Source of the DNA: Bdellovibrio sp.
Lineage (GTDB): Bacteria; Bdellovibrionota; Bacteriovoracia; Bacteriovoracales; Bacteriovoracaceae
Length of the DNA stretch: 33,823 nt
Assembly: GCA_022729855.1 (NCBI GenBank)
Contig: DZBG01000020.1
Span: forward strand, 1-33,823
Reading direction: 5' to 3'
The notes below the pieces were generated by a model. It did not search any database. It was not told where the DNA came from and worked only from the letters and a program-made list of their open reading frames with translations. Positions 25,201 through 31,370 of the stretch are shown here, piece by piece. Numbering within the stretch: the first letter of the stretch is position 1; each line of letters begins with the position of its first letter. Position numbers and translations under genes: made by a program.

Positions 25201-25648
25201 CTTGCGGAGTACTTGGCTCTAAGAAAGGCATATGAAGATGTTTAAATAAATATCTTGAATCTGCAGGAGTTGATGTTGAAATTGACCAAGGGTCATCCCC
25301 TACTACAACCACAACACCAGCACGCTGACCGTTAACATCAACACCTGGGTTCGCAAAATTTCCAACAGACAATGCATCGCTGGCCACATGAAGCCCCATT
25401 GATTTCATGGCGACTAAAACATTTTGGCCGGCCATCTTTCCACCACTCGCCATAGCTGCTGCATTGGCCTCAGAATTGGCGATGGCCACACGGACACCTT
25501 TTTTCTTTAACTCATCACGCTCTTCATGAAGAATATTAAAAAAATCGGCCAGTGGAGATCCAGGATAACCTGTATATAAATTGAACCCTGCTTCAAGTGC
25601 ACCTTGAATTAAAAGTTCATTACCATTCAAAATATCAATTTTTGACAT
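22262..25648 (-). CDS. Indolepyruvate ferredoxin oxidoreductase, fused alpha and beta subunits
   Basis: Oxidatively decarboxylates aryl or branched 2-oxoacids to acyl-CoA, passing electrons to ferredoxin. The N-terminal pyrimidine domain has LYTGYPGSPLADF. The TPP domain has FCPGCPHRE (397-403), GDVGCYS, GDSTFFHSG and LDNDNTAMTGHQM. An Fe-S region at 609-655 has C-x2-C-x2-C-x5-C and ICVSDSYCTKIKACPSF. The gamma-like IorB domain starts at about 700 with VIGVGGSGVTTISR and KGLAQRNGSVSSHV. A C-terminal region follows, as in the 1,150-residue proteobacterial fused enzymes. The Shine-Dalgarno (GGAAG) is inside a hairpin. The Nudix-MBL gene follows. Confidence 0.9.
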   Translation of the reverse strand: MSKIDILNGNELLIQGALEAGFNLYTGYPGSPLADFFNILHEERDELKKKGVRVAIANSEANAAAMASGGKMAGQNVLVAMKSMGLHVASDALSVGNFANPGVDVNGQRAGVVVVVGDDPWSISTSTPADSRYLFKHLHMPFLEPSTPQELKDWMIKALEISQRSSVYTGLLLTTFMAEGGGRVEVGEPLEVSHKLVELDPATFNLSANVMVPPNSLIADKEMIMNRFPKMKEVLESLMLDLEFGNPKSEIGIISGGAVFETLKQVLEESDLLGKFRLYKAASSYPLNTKQMLPFLKNISKLIVVEEKRGFLEAEVKDLMLKSNLSYPVYGKEFQAGDKTLEGFLAFGGLTYEIIYKKLQEFLDILDWQKSNDVCLKDLPAPLKLDLLVPKRLPTFCPGCPHRETLSVMKEVRAALVKDQINLISHGDVGCYSLSFLEPFKEMHDLSAMGQGGSLAAGADIFTSNPSVVLMGDSTFFHSGLTSISNSVQLGHNITYILLDNDNTAMTGHQMSPGSGVSVEGYVRPRQKMLEVAKSLRVTEAIEVNPSDRYFYKNLLLDLVKRPGTKVIVSNKECGLTFHGRKKREERKLFAKGETEAVRRFYQINTLACEDCRACVDMTGCPGLSQTSDAYGTKVMIDPQICVSDSYCTKIKACPSFELVNVYDYHPTKYKTEAKKLATKVLPEPVVVKNMDQVAAGNDFRAIVIGVGGSGVTTISRVLAEASREMEGRTDLDFKFVDQKGLAQRNGSVSSHVAVYSNKKSHGQVIPLSSSDLVLSPDLLEGARALDYLGPQGMLVLDEDFQIPLSILLDRGIDTNPMTKELLQAELKEKLGDRLIMAPMKEICFKQFEKSVYSSAMLLGIVYQAGRMPFSLKSLEGAIKRAVPKAEFENNWIAFQMGREWYLGTLKLEATEAAPTNLWEESVKLVAYPWQEPTRFSALFDNYKNQLIRHFPEIDSEHIAQYVHDIFVFDQGKSVPAFIEDAFKLKELYQSDDLKRSLRTLAKTYWIKDEVYVSHQMISPVKVFKDQQRYMSLGSSYKVVHINRPAFDIFGQKIEFDFSPKVWMLKMMRHMRMLRVLMPNWHKEERRLSSVIRQELLGKVSPKRLRELEEVKGYREIRYAAAAKYKVG

Positions 25649-25653
25649 TACGT

Positions 25654-25682
25654 ACTTCCATTAAATTTTTATCTATGGAAGT
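25654..25682 (-). promoter_or_regulatory. Hairpin that pairs the Shine-Dalgarno of the IOR gene
   Basis: ACTTCCAT and ATGGAAGT are perfect 8-base complements with a 13-base AT-rich loop. On the minus strand the second arm contains GGAAG, the Shine-Dalgarno for the IOR start at 25648. Folding would hide it, so translation of IOR may be controlled by whatever opens this hairpin. Confidence 0.55.
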
Positions 25683-25712
25683 TATAGCCCCTAGAAGGGT
25701 TTCAGGCAAATA

Positions 25713-25814
25713 TTATGAGAGGATGAGAACCCCTAAGATAATTAAGGCTTCCATGACAAAATCTGTTTCCGCTGGTCCACAGATATTGAATTTTACATAC
25801 TGTAAGTATTTCAT
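25713..25814 (-). CDS. 33-residue small protein or leader peptide upstream of IOR
   Basis: A short ORF not in the usual size range. It starts with ATG after a strong GGGGGAA Shine-Dalgarno six bases upstream, and a TATAAT promoter lies a little further up. The first half is mixed (MKYLQYVKFNICGPAETDF). The second half is hydrophobic (ALIILGVLIL), long enough for only a short membrane segment. It ends 64 bases before the IOR start, with a Shine-Dalgarno-masking hairpin between. Either a small membrane protein or a leader peptide rich in Ile, Leu and Val codons is possible. Translation signals are good; function is unknown. Confidence 0.6.
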   Translation of the reverse strand: MKYLQYVKFNICGPAETDFVMEALIILGVLILS

Positions 25815-25815
25815 A

Positions 25816-25869
25816 ATTCCCCCTTGTGACACTCTGATTATACCACAAAGTCATGCCTCAAAGGGGAAT
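25816..25869 (-). repeat. Inverted repeat flanking the small-ORF promoter
   Basis: CAAAGGGGAAT (25859-25869) pairs with ATTCCCCCTTG (25816-25826) over 11 positions with one G-U. The downstream arm is the Shine-Dalgarno of the small ORF. The upstream arm lies before the -10 box, so only read-through transcripts from the peroxiredoxin gene would carry both arms. Confidence 0.5.
25837..25845 (-). promoter_or_regulatory. Extended -10 promoter for the small ORF/IOR operon
   Basis: On the minus strand TGGTATAAT is a perfect -10 hexamer with the TGn extension. It is 22 bases before the small-ORF ATG, placing the transcript start just ahead of the Shine-Dalgarno. There is no good -35 at 16-18 bases, as is common for extended -10 promoters. 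Confidence 0.65.
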
Positions 25870-25880
25870 CATAAAATCAA

Positions 25881-26528
25881 CTAGTTTGCTTTAATTAAAT
25901 CAAGAATTTGTTGCGGTTCAGCTCTTAAACGATAGTCTGCATCGACATAACTAAAAATAACTTTCCCACTTTTATCAAAGACAAAAGTGGCCGGAAGCGG
26001 AAGCTCATTATGACTGTATGAAAGATCAATTCCATGTTTTTTATAGGCTTCAACAATGGCAGGCTCTACTTTAAAAACAATTCCAAATCGACGAGCAATA
26101 TCCAAGTTTTTATCACTCTTAAGTTCAAAGCTTAAACCTTGAGTCTTTTTTGTTTTCTTGATTTCATTCGGAGATTGTGGAGCAAGGGCCAAAACTTTAC
26201 TGTTCGCCGAAACAAAATCTTTATTTAATTTCTCAAAAGCTTTTAGCTGAAGCATACAGTAGGGACACCATCCTCCACGATAAAATGTCACGACTAAAAA
26301 TTTTCCTTTCTCTTGAGTTAAAGTATTTTTAGGCATCGTGGCCCCTAACTTTAAAGCGGAATCAGGAAGCTTAAGTTCCTTTAAACGATCGATAGATTCT
26401 TCATATAATTTTTGTACATCTGCTGGAGCCTTCTCTTTAAACTCTGCCCGTCTTGCACTAAGTTGGTCAGAAAGAGTTTCGGCAAATGAGAGCTGAGAGA
26501 CAAGTAAACAGAGGATTAAGTATTTCAT
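25881..26528 (-). CDS. Secreted peroxiredoxin-like (AhpC/TSA family) protein
   Basis: Thioredoxin-fold protein that probably reduces peroxides or protein thiols in the periplasm. A signal peptide (KYLILCLLVSQLSFA) is followed by a helical segment (residues 20-60) and the fold itself. The active site is YRGGWCPYC (Cys88, Cys91), a CxxC in the position of the peroxidatic Cys. SDKNLDIARRFGIVFKV and LPLPATFVFDKSGKVIFSYVD are typical AhpC/TSA blocks. Length 215 matches the Prx-like group. AAGGA lies at a good distance from ATG. It is divergent from the paa-like operon. Confidence 0.87.
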   Translation of the reverse strand: MKYLILCLLVSQLSFAETLSDQLSARRAEFKEKAPADVQKLYEESIDRLKELKLPDSALKLGATMPKNTLTQEKGKFLVVTFYRGGWCPYCMLQLKAFEKLNKDFVSANSKVLALAPQSPNEIKKTKKTQGLSFELKSDKNLDIARRFGIVFKVEPAIVEAYKKHGIDLSYSHNELPLPATFVFDKSGKVIFSYVDADYRLRAEPQQILDLIKAN

Positions 26529-26597
26529 TTATGGTCCTTCTTTAATTGAGACAAAAGACTAACTTTAAATCTACCAAAATTCAAACGACTAACGCGC

Positions 26598-26620
26598 CGT
26601 CAAAGAGTCATTTTTTGACG
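26598..26620 (+). promoter_or_regulatory. Candidate operator and -35 for the paa-like operon
   Basis: CGTCAAA and TTTGACG form a perfect 7-bp inverted repeat with a 9-base spacer, in the intergenic region between the peroxiredoxin and paa-like genes. The right arm contains TTGACG, a good -35 match, but no clear -10 sits at 17 bases. A TetR-type regulator (PaaR-like) would be a plausible binder; none is encoded in this window. Confidence 0.4.
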
Positions 26621-26683
26621 AATCCTCCTCTTTATGGAATCGTATCCGCACTCAAATTCGTTATCTAACACAAAGGGTTAATT

Positions 26684-27004
26684 ATGTTTAAAGTAATTGC
26701 TGTCTACCGCGTTCCAACTGATGATGCTGCTAAAGCAAAATTCGAAGATCATTACACAAACGTACACACTCCTATTTGCTTAAAAATTCCTGGTATCAAA
26801 GAACTTCGCACAAATAAAATTTTTGGTGGCCCAACAGGAGCTTCAAATCTTTCTATGGTGACTGAAATGTGTTTTGAAAATAAAGATGCATGGAAAGCAG
26901 CAATGAAAACATCTGAAATGATGGATTCAGGTAAAGACGCTATGAAATTTGCAGGAGATCTTGTTTCTGTTCATTTCGCTGAAGAGATCATTACAAAATT
27001 ATAA
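26684..27004 (+). CDS. EthD-family protein
   Basis: Small dimeric alpha-beta barrel protein of the EthD type; members are often found in aromatic or ether catabolic operons, with unclear chemistry. The characteristic start is VIAVYRVPTDDAAKAKFEDHYTNVHTPICLKIPGIKEL, with HYTNVH near the conserved His. Length 106 is typical. AAAGGG precedes the ATG. It is the first gene of the paa-like operon, with PaaF four bases on. Confidence 0.85.
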   Translation: MFKVIAVYRVPTDDAAKAKFEDHYTNVHTPICLKIPGIKELRTNKIFGGPTGASNLSMVTEMCFENKDAWKAAMKTSEMMDSGKDAMKFAGDLVSVHFAEEIITKL

Positions 27005-27007
27005 TTT

Positions 27008-27796
27008 ATGAAAACTTTTGAAAATATCCTTGTTGAAAAAAACTATAAAGGTCATGAGCATATTGCTCTCGTCCAACTTAATCGTCCTAAAGTACTTAAT
27101 GCTTTATCTACAGACCTTATGAGAGACGTCGTTGAAGCTTTTTTTCTGCTTGAAGATGATAAAGATGTACGAGTGATTATTCTTACGGGAAGTGATCGCG
27201 CTTTTGCTGCTGGTGCAGATATTGGCCAGATGATGGAAGCCTCTCCAATTGATCAAATCAATGACAATCGTTTTAGAACTTGGAAACAACTCTCACTTAT
27301 CACAAAACCCATCATTGCAGCCGTTAACGGTTTTGCTCTCGGTGGTGGATGTGAGCTTGCTATGAGTTGTGATTTTATTATTGCTGGTGATTCGGCCAAA
27401 TTTGGTCAGCCAGAAATTAAAATCGGAACCATTCCTGGAGCCGGTGGAACTCAACGCCTCACACGCGCCATTGGAAAATCAAAAGCCATGATGATGGTTC
27501 TAACTGGTGAGATGATGGATGCCTACCAAGCTGAAAAAGATGGTTTGGTGGCAAAAGTTGTTCCAAGCGAAACACTCCTTCAAGAAACTTTTGAAGTGGC
27601 AAAAAGTATTTCTGACCGCGCTCCTGTGGCCGTAAAACTAGCTAAAGAAGCAGTGAATATGGCCTATGAAACATCTCTGAAAGATGGGATGGAATATGAG
27701 AGAAGAAATTTCTATCTCACATTTTCATCGAAAGATCAGAAAGAAGGAATGCGTGCCTTCATGGAAAAACGTGCTCCAAAGTATCAAGGTAATTAA
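27008..27796 (+). CDS. paaF: Enoyl-CoA hydratase (PaaF-like)
   Basis: Crotonase-fold enzyme that hydrates enoyl-CoA, probably in ring-opened phenylacetate or fatty-acid breakdown. The oxyanion and catalytic blocks are AFAAGADIGQM, ALGGGCELAMSCD (first catalytic Glu), and FGQPEIKIGTIPGAGGTQRL (second Glu in QPE), all canonical. Length 262 fits. It starts four bases after EthD and ends two bases before paaG. The specific substrate is from context; it could serve general beta-oxidation. Confidence 0.88.
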   Translation: MKTFENILVEKNYKGHEHIALVQLNRPKVLNALSTDLMRDVVEAFFLLEDDKDVRVIILTGSDRAFAAGADIGQMMEASPIDQINDNRFRTWKQLSLITKPIIAAVNGFALGGGCELAMSCDFIIAGDSAKFGQPEIKIGTIPGAGGTQRLTRAIGKSKAMMMVLTGEMMDAYQAEKDGLVAKVVPSETLLQETFEVAKSISDRAPVAVKLAKEAVNMAYETSLKDGMEYERRNFYLTFSSKDQKEGMRAFMEKRAPKYQGN

Positions 27797-27798
27797 TC

Positions 27799-28584
27799 AT
27801 GAGTTATGAAACAGTAAAAATTGAAAAAGCTGAAGGGACAGCGATTATTACTATTAATCGCCCTGATGTTTATAATGCACTTAATATCCAAGGGAAGATG
27901 GACATTATTGCGGCCATTAAAGAGGCCAATAAAGATTCATCAATTCGTACAATTGTACTGACAGGTGAAGGCAAAGCTTTCTGTGCAGGACAAGATTTAA
28001 ATGACCGCTCAGTTGATGCCTCTAAAGGCCCTGTTGATATTGGCCATACACTTGAGACTGAATGGAATCCGCTTATTGAGGCGATAAGATCAAGTGATAA
28101 ACTTGTGATTGGTGCTATCAATGGTGTCGCAGCAGGAGCAGGACTTTCAGTGGCCCTTGCTTGTGATCTAAAATATGCAGGCGTAGGAGTGAAGTTCATT
28201 TGTGGTTTTACACAAATTGGTCTTGCCCCAGATGCTGGGCTTAGCTACACACTTGTTCGTCAAATGGGCTACTCAAAAGCCTTAGATTTCGCCATGATGG
28301 GCAAGCCCCTTCTCTCTGAGCAGATGGAGGCGTATAATTTAATTAATAAGACCTGTGAGTCACCATTAGCTGAGGCCATAAGCACTGCTACTGAGTTGAA
28401 TAAGCTTGCTCCTTTATCACTGAAAATGATGAAGAAAACTTTTCAACAGGCCCAGGAAAAAGAGCTTAAAGAAATTCTTGAACGTGAAAAACACGCTCAA
28501 AGATTTTTAGGTTTCTCTGCAGACTACAAAGAAGGCGTCAGCGCTTTCTTAGAAAAAAGAAAACCACAATTTAAAGGACTTTAA
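27799..28584 (+). CDS. paaG: Enoyl-CoA hydratase/isomerase, PaaG-like
   Basis: Crotonase-fold protein that resembles PaaG, which isomerises the epoxide of phenylacetyl-CoA to an oxepin. AFCAGQDLNDR and GVAAGAGLSVALACDL are the oxyanion segments. FTQIGLAPDAGLSYTLVRQMG places an Asp where hydratases have Glu, a PaaG feature. The C-terminus GFSADYKEGVSAFLEKRKPQFKG is also typical. Length 261. It lies between paaF and the paaA-like gene, with a clear AGGAG for the latter just after its stop. Confidence 0.88.
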   Translation: MSYETVKIEKAEGTAIITINRPDVYNALNIQGKMDIIAAIKEANKDSSIRTIVLTGEGKAFCAGQDLNDRSVDASKGPVDIGHTLETEWNPLIEAIRSSDKLVIGAINGVAAGAGLSVALACDLKYAGVGVKFICGFTQIGLAPDAGLSYTLVRQMGYSKALDFAMMGKPLLSEQMEAYNLINKTCESPLAEAISTATELNKLAPLSLKMMKKTFQQAQEKELKEILEREKHAQRFLGFSADYKEGVSAFLEKRKPQFKGL

Positions 28585-28596
28585 TAGGAGTTTTGA

Positions 28597-29412
28597 ATGA
28601 GAGAATACACATCAGAAGATCTAAAATTATTTGAAGACATCAAGAATGGTAAAACATTTGATGCGACAGATGATATGCCAGAAATTTACCGCAAGAATCT
28701 TTTAAACTTACTTTGGATGCAAGCTGATTCTGAGTATGCTGGTGGTCTTGGTTATATGCCATGGATTGCGAAAGCTCCTAACGCTCACGAAAGAGTTCTT
28801 GTAGCGCAAATTGTAAAAGATGAGATGAGACATGCTCATGTGATCTACAAAATCTTAGATGATCTAGGACAAAAAACTCATGACCATATGCTTGCTCATG
28901 ATTTTGACTGGAGACTTCCAGATGATCTTGCCAATATTGGTTTTTCTCGTGCAAAAAAAGATAAGCGCGTAAATATTTTCTATTACCAAATCACTCACTG
29001 GGAAGACTTCTGTCTTTTCAATTTCTTAATGGATAGAGCCGCAGGACATGTTCTTGAAGACACTCTGAATTCATCTTATATCCCTTGGAAAAATGCTATT
29101 GGAACAATCTGTAAGGAAGAGCATATGCATCTTGCTCACGGAGATAAAACAGTAAAACTTATGGCCCAAGATCCAGAGAAAAAAGCTTTCTTACAAGATC
29201 GTCTTAATCTTTGGTGGCCACGAGTGATGAATACTTTTGGTAAGTCTTCAGGACAAGGAAATGATATCTATCAAAAACTTGGTCTTAAGAATCGTGCCAA
29301 TGCTGATGTTCGTGCTGCATTCGTAAAAGAGATTAATGAGAAATGTGCTGAATGGGGACTTGTTGTTCCTGAGTATAACGAAGCAGTACAACCACTTGAG
29401 TACACACACTAA
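28597..29412 (+). CDS. PaaA-like di-iron oxygenase subunit
   Basis: Homologue of PaaA, the catalytic subunit of phenylacetyl-CoA epoxidase. The di-iron ligands appear intact: Glu46 (SEYAGG), Glu76 and His79 (KDEMRHAH), Glu136 (HWEDF), and Glu175 with His178 (CKEEHMHL). Further PaaA-like blocks are DMPEIYRKNLL near the start and LWWPRVMNTFG in the C-terminal half. At 271 residues it lacks the last 40 or so residues of E. coli PaaA (309). PaaB, PaaC, PaaD and PaaE, which normally accompany it, are absent from this operon. It may work with unlinked partners or have a different reaction. Confidence 0.8.
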   Translation: MREYTSEDLKLFEDIKNGKTFDATDDMPEIYRKNLLNLLWMQADSEYAGGLGYMPWIAKAPNAHERVLVAQIVKDEMRHAHVIYKILDDLGQKTHDHMLAHDFDWRLPDDLANIGFSRAKKDKRVNIFYYQITHWEDFCLFNFLMDRAAGHVLEDTLNSSYIPWKNAIGTICKEEHMHLAHGDKTVKLMAQDPEKKAFLQDRLNLWWPRVMNTFGKSSGQGNDIYQKLGLKNRANADVRAAFVKEINEKCAEWGLVVPEYNEAVQPLEYTH

Positions 29413-29414
29413 TC

Positions 29415-30278
29415 ATGGATATTAAATCAGTTATTGTTATCGGTGCCGGAACCATGGGTTCTGGCATCGCTCAGTGGTTTGCCACTCACCATGTGAATGT
29501 TGAGCTCGTCGATTCAAATCAAGATCAATTAAATAAGGCCCTCACTAGTATTCACTCCTCGTGGGACAAGCTTGCTCAAAAAAATAAAATAAGTACTGCT
29601 CAAGCTGAAGAGATGAAGAAGTTTCTCTTTGTTAAGCAATTAAGTTCGGCGAATAAAAAAGCTGATCTTATTATTGAAGCGATTATTGAAAACCTAGAAA
29701 TCAAGAAAAATTTATTCCAAGAACTAGATCGCGATTTTTCAGCGCACACCATTCTTGCTTCAAATACTTCAAGCTTTCCAATCACTCTACTGGCCGAAGC
29801 AGTCAGTGATAAAAGAAAAGAAAACTTCATTGGCCTTCATTTTTTTAATCCAGCAATCATTATGAAACTAGTGGAAGTGATTGTGGGAGATAAAACCTCT
29901 ACAGTTCTTGCTCAAGATTTATATAATTGGTTTGATCAAAAAGATAAAAAGCCGGCCATGTGTAAAGATTCTCCCGGCTTTATTGTTAATCGAGTGGCAC
30001 GAAATTTTTATGGTGAGCCACTTCGTATTGTAGATGAAGACGACCAAGAGAAGATGAGAGAAGTTGATCATATTCTCAAAGAAGTTGGTGGTTTTAAAAT
30101 GGGTCCATTTGAACTGATGGATCTGATTGGAATTGATATCAATTACTCTGTGACCTGCTCAGTTTGGGACTCTTATAATAAAGAGCCACGCTTTGCTCCT
30201 CATAAACTTCAAAAACAAATGGTTGATGAGGGAAGATTTGGAAGAAAAACGAAAAAAGGTTTTTATCAGTATGAGTAA
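29415..30278 (+). CDS. paaH: 3-hydroxyacyl-CoA dehydrogenase, N-terminal and catalytic part (PaaH-like)
   Basis: NAD-dependent dehydrogenase of the 3-hydroxybutyryl/3-hydroxyadipyl-CoA type. The Rossmann motif is VIGAGTMGSGIAQ (residues 7-19). The catalytic blocks are SNTSSFPIT, GLHFFNPAIIMKLVEVI (catalytic His) and DSPGFIVNRVARNFYGE. The first C-terminal domain is present, with GGFKMGPFELMDLIGIDIN close to PaaH. At 287 residues it matches the N-terminal part of the 475-residue PaaH. Its stop overlaps the start of the next gene by eight bases, in another frame. Confidence 0.9.
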   Translation: MDIKSVIVIGAGTMGSGIAQWFATHHVNVELVDSNQDQLNKALTSIHSSWDKLAQKNKISTAQAEEMKKFLFVKQLSSANKKADLIIEAIIENLEIKKNLFQELDRDFSAHTILASNTSSFPITLLAEAVSDKRKENFIGLHFFNPAIIMKLVEVIVGDKTSTVLAQDLYNWFDQKDKKPAMCKDSPGFIVNRVARNFYGEPLRIVDEDDQEKMREVDHILKEVGGFKMGPFELMDLIGIDINYSVTCSVWDSYNKEPRFAPHKLQKQMVDEGRFGRKTKKGFYQYE

Positions 30279-30786
30279 GACAATTGTTGAGTTCGGATAT
30301 AAGAAGAAACAAGAGATCATTTCATTTTTAGAATCACATCCAAACGATAATGTTTATATGGATCTCTCTTGTTATGATCCTGCGGAATTTTATTCAAGCT
30401 ACCCTCAGCTGAAAGGAGCTTTTGCTGCTCTCTTTTGTGATGAGAATAAAAAAGTTGAGATTCATCTTAAAGAAAAGAATGCTGAAGCCATCCAGATCCT
30501 TAAAGACCACGGCCTTACTCCCATTGAAACAACTATCGTCTCTTGTGGCTTCATCTTCCCTCGTACCATTGCTCAAATTGTAAACGAAGCCTTCTTTGCC
30601 CTTGATGAAGGAATCGCCTCAAAAGAGGATATTGACCGTGCCATGAAGTTCGGTGTGAACTATCCTAAAGGTCCCTTTGAATGGGCCCAAGGTAGAAAAG
30701 AATACTTTATCACCCTTCTCACTGAGCTTTATCAAAAGACTCAGGACGGACGTTATAAAATTTCTCCTAAACTCTTGAATTCCTAA
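30271..30786 (+). CDS. 3-hydroxyacyl-CoA dehydrogenase C-terminal domain protein (second half of PaaH)
   Basis: The last 80 residues match the second C-terminal 3HCDH domain of PaaH: FIFPRTIAQIVNEAFFALDEG, then SKEDIDRAMKFGVNYPKGP and FEWAQG. The first 90 residues match in position the PaaH linker region. I start at the ATG at 30271, which overlaps the upstream stop by eight bases; the longer frame is an extension into that gene. Together the two genes give 458 residues, near PaaH length. This is either a real split with coupled translation or a recent +1 frameshift. There is no Rossmann fold, so on its own it cannot be a dehydrogenase. Confidence 0.8.
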   Translation: MSKTIVEFGYKKKQEIISFLESHPNDNVYMDLSCYDPAEFYSSYPQLKGAFAALFCDENKKVEIHLKEKNAEAIQILKDHGLTPIETTIVSCGFIFPRTIAQIVNEAFFALDEGIASKEDIDRAMKFGVNYPKGPFEWAQGRKEYFITLLTELYQKTQDGRYKISPKLLNS

Positions 30787-30803
30787 GTCATTGCTTAGGA
30801 ATT
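30778..30803 (+). terminator. Ten-bp hairpin at the end of the paa-like operon
   Basis: AATTCCTAAG and CTTAGGAATT form a perfect 10-bp stem with a TCATTG loop that includes the stop codon of the last gene. No T-run follows, so it may stabilise the 3' end or act with Rho rather than as a classical terminator. Confidence 0.5.
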
Positions 30804-30887
30804 AGACACCCACAGTAAGTCTTTCAAACTCTCTCTCCTTCCCCATTTTTTAGTCCATAATAGGAAAAATTCTATTAAGGAGATTTT

Positions 30888-31325
30888 ATGCGTTACCTCG
30901 CGATTGCGGCCCTTATTATTTCGACATCAGCTATGGCCTGTCCTGAAATTTCAGGAAATTTTTCTGGCTGTAAAAATTCAATGGGTGAAGCTCTCGCAGG
31001 AATGGAGATCTCTCAAAGTGTAAATGCAGGAATTACAACTTACCACAGCGTTTCAGTTGATGAAGAAACAGGTGAAGTTTTAAAAGAAGAATTAATTGCT
31101 GACGGCATTGCTCGTGGAGCAACTGATACAGAAGGTTTTCAAACGATCAATACTGTAAAATGTGATGGAGATAAGATTATCATTGATTCAAAAATTTCAA
31201 ATGAGAGCGCAGGTATTTCAGGAACAGGACAAAGCTTAATTTTTAAATCAGGAAATCAGCTTGTGACTCGAATCATGGGTGAGATTAATGGAAATATGTT
31301 TGAAGATAAAATTGTTTGTGAATAA
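30888..31325 (+). CDS. Small secreted protein of unknown function
   Basis: I do not recognise it. A signal peptide (RYLAIAALIISTSAMA) precedes a mature protein of about 127 residues. Four Cys (in ACPEI, SGCKNS, VKCDG and the C-terminal VCE) could form two disulfides. The body is rich in beta-forming residues with alternating Thr, Ser and Ile, in the manner of small extracellular beta-barrels. The Shine-Dalgarno AAGGAG is strong. It stands alone between a hairpin and a terminator. Confidence 0.75.
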   Translation: MRYLAIAALIISTSAMACPEISGNFSGCKNSMGEALAGMEISQSVNAGITTYHSVSVDEETGEVLKEELIADGIARGATDTEGFQTINTVKCDGDKIIIDSKISNESAGISGTGQSLIFKSGNQLVTRIMGEINGNMFEDKIVCE

Positions 31326-31331
31326 TAAAAT

Positions 31332-31363
31332 AAAAAAAGGGCGACTTAAAGTCGCCCTTTTTT
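31332..31363. terminator. Bidirectional terminator between convergent genes
   Basis: An A-run, a GGGCGAC / GTCGCCC stem with a TTAAA loop, and a T-run separate the small secreted protein gene from the convergent metalloprotease gene. The symmetry supports stopping transcription from both sides. Confidence 0.92.
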
Positions 31364-31370
31364 AAGCTTA

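Noticed and set aside
25597-25884. Plus-strand 95-codon ORF over the IOR leader
   Set aside because: It lies antisense to the IOR start and the small ORF, has no Shine-Dalgarno, and shows no recognisable protein pattern.
30240-30280. Programmed -1 frameshift joining the two paaH parts
   Set aside because: The change of frame is +1, and the A-run does not form a canonical -1 slippery heptamer in the first gene's frame. Split genes or an indel explain it better.
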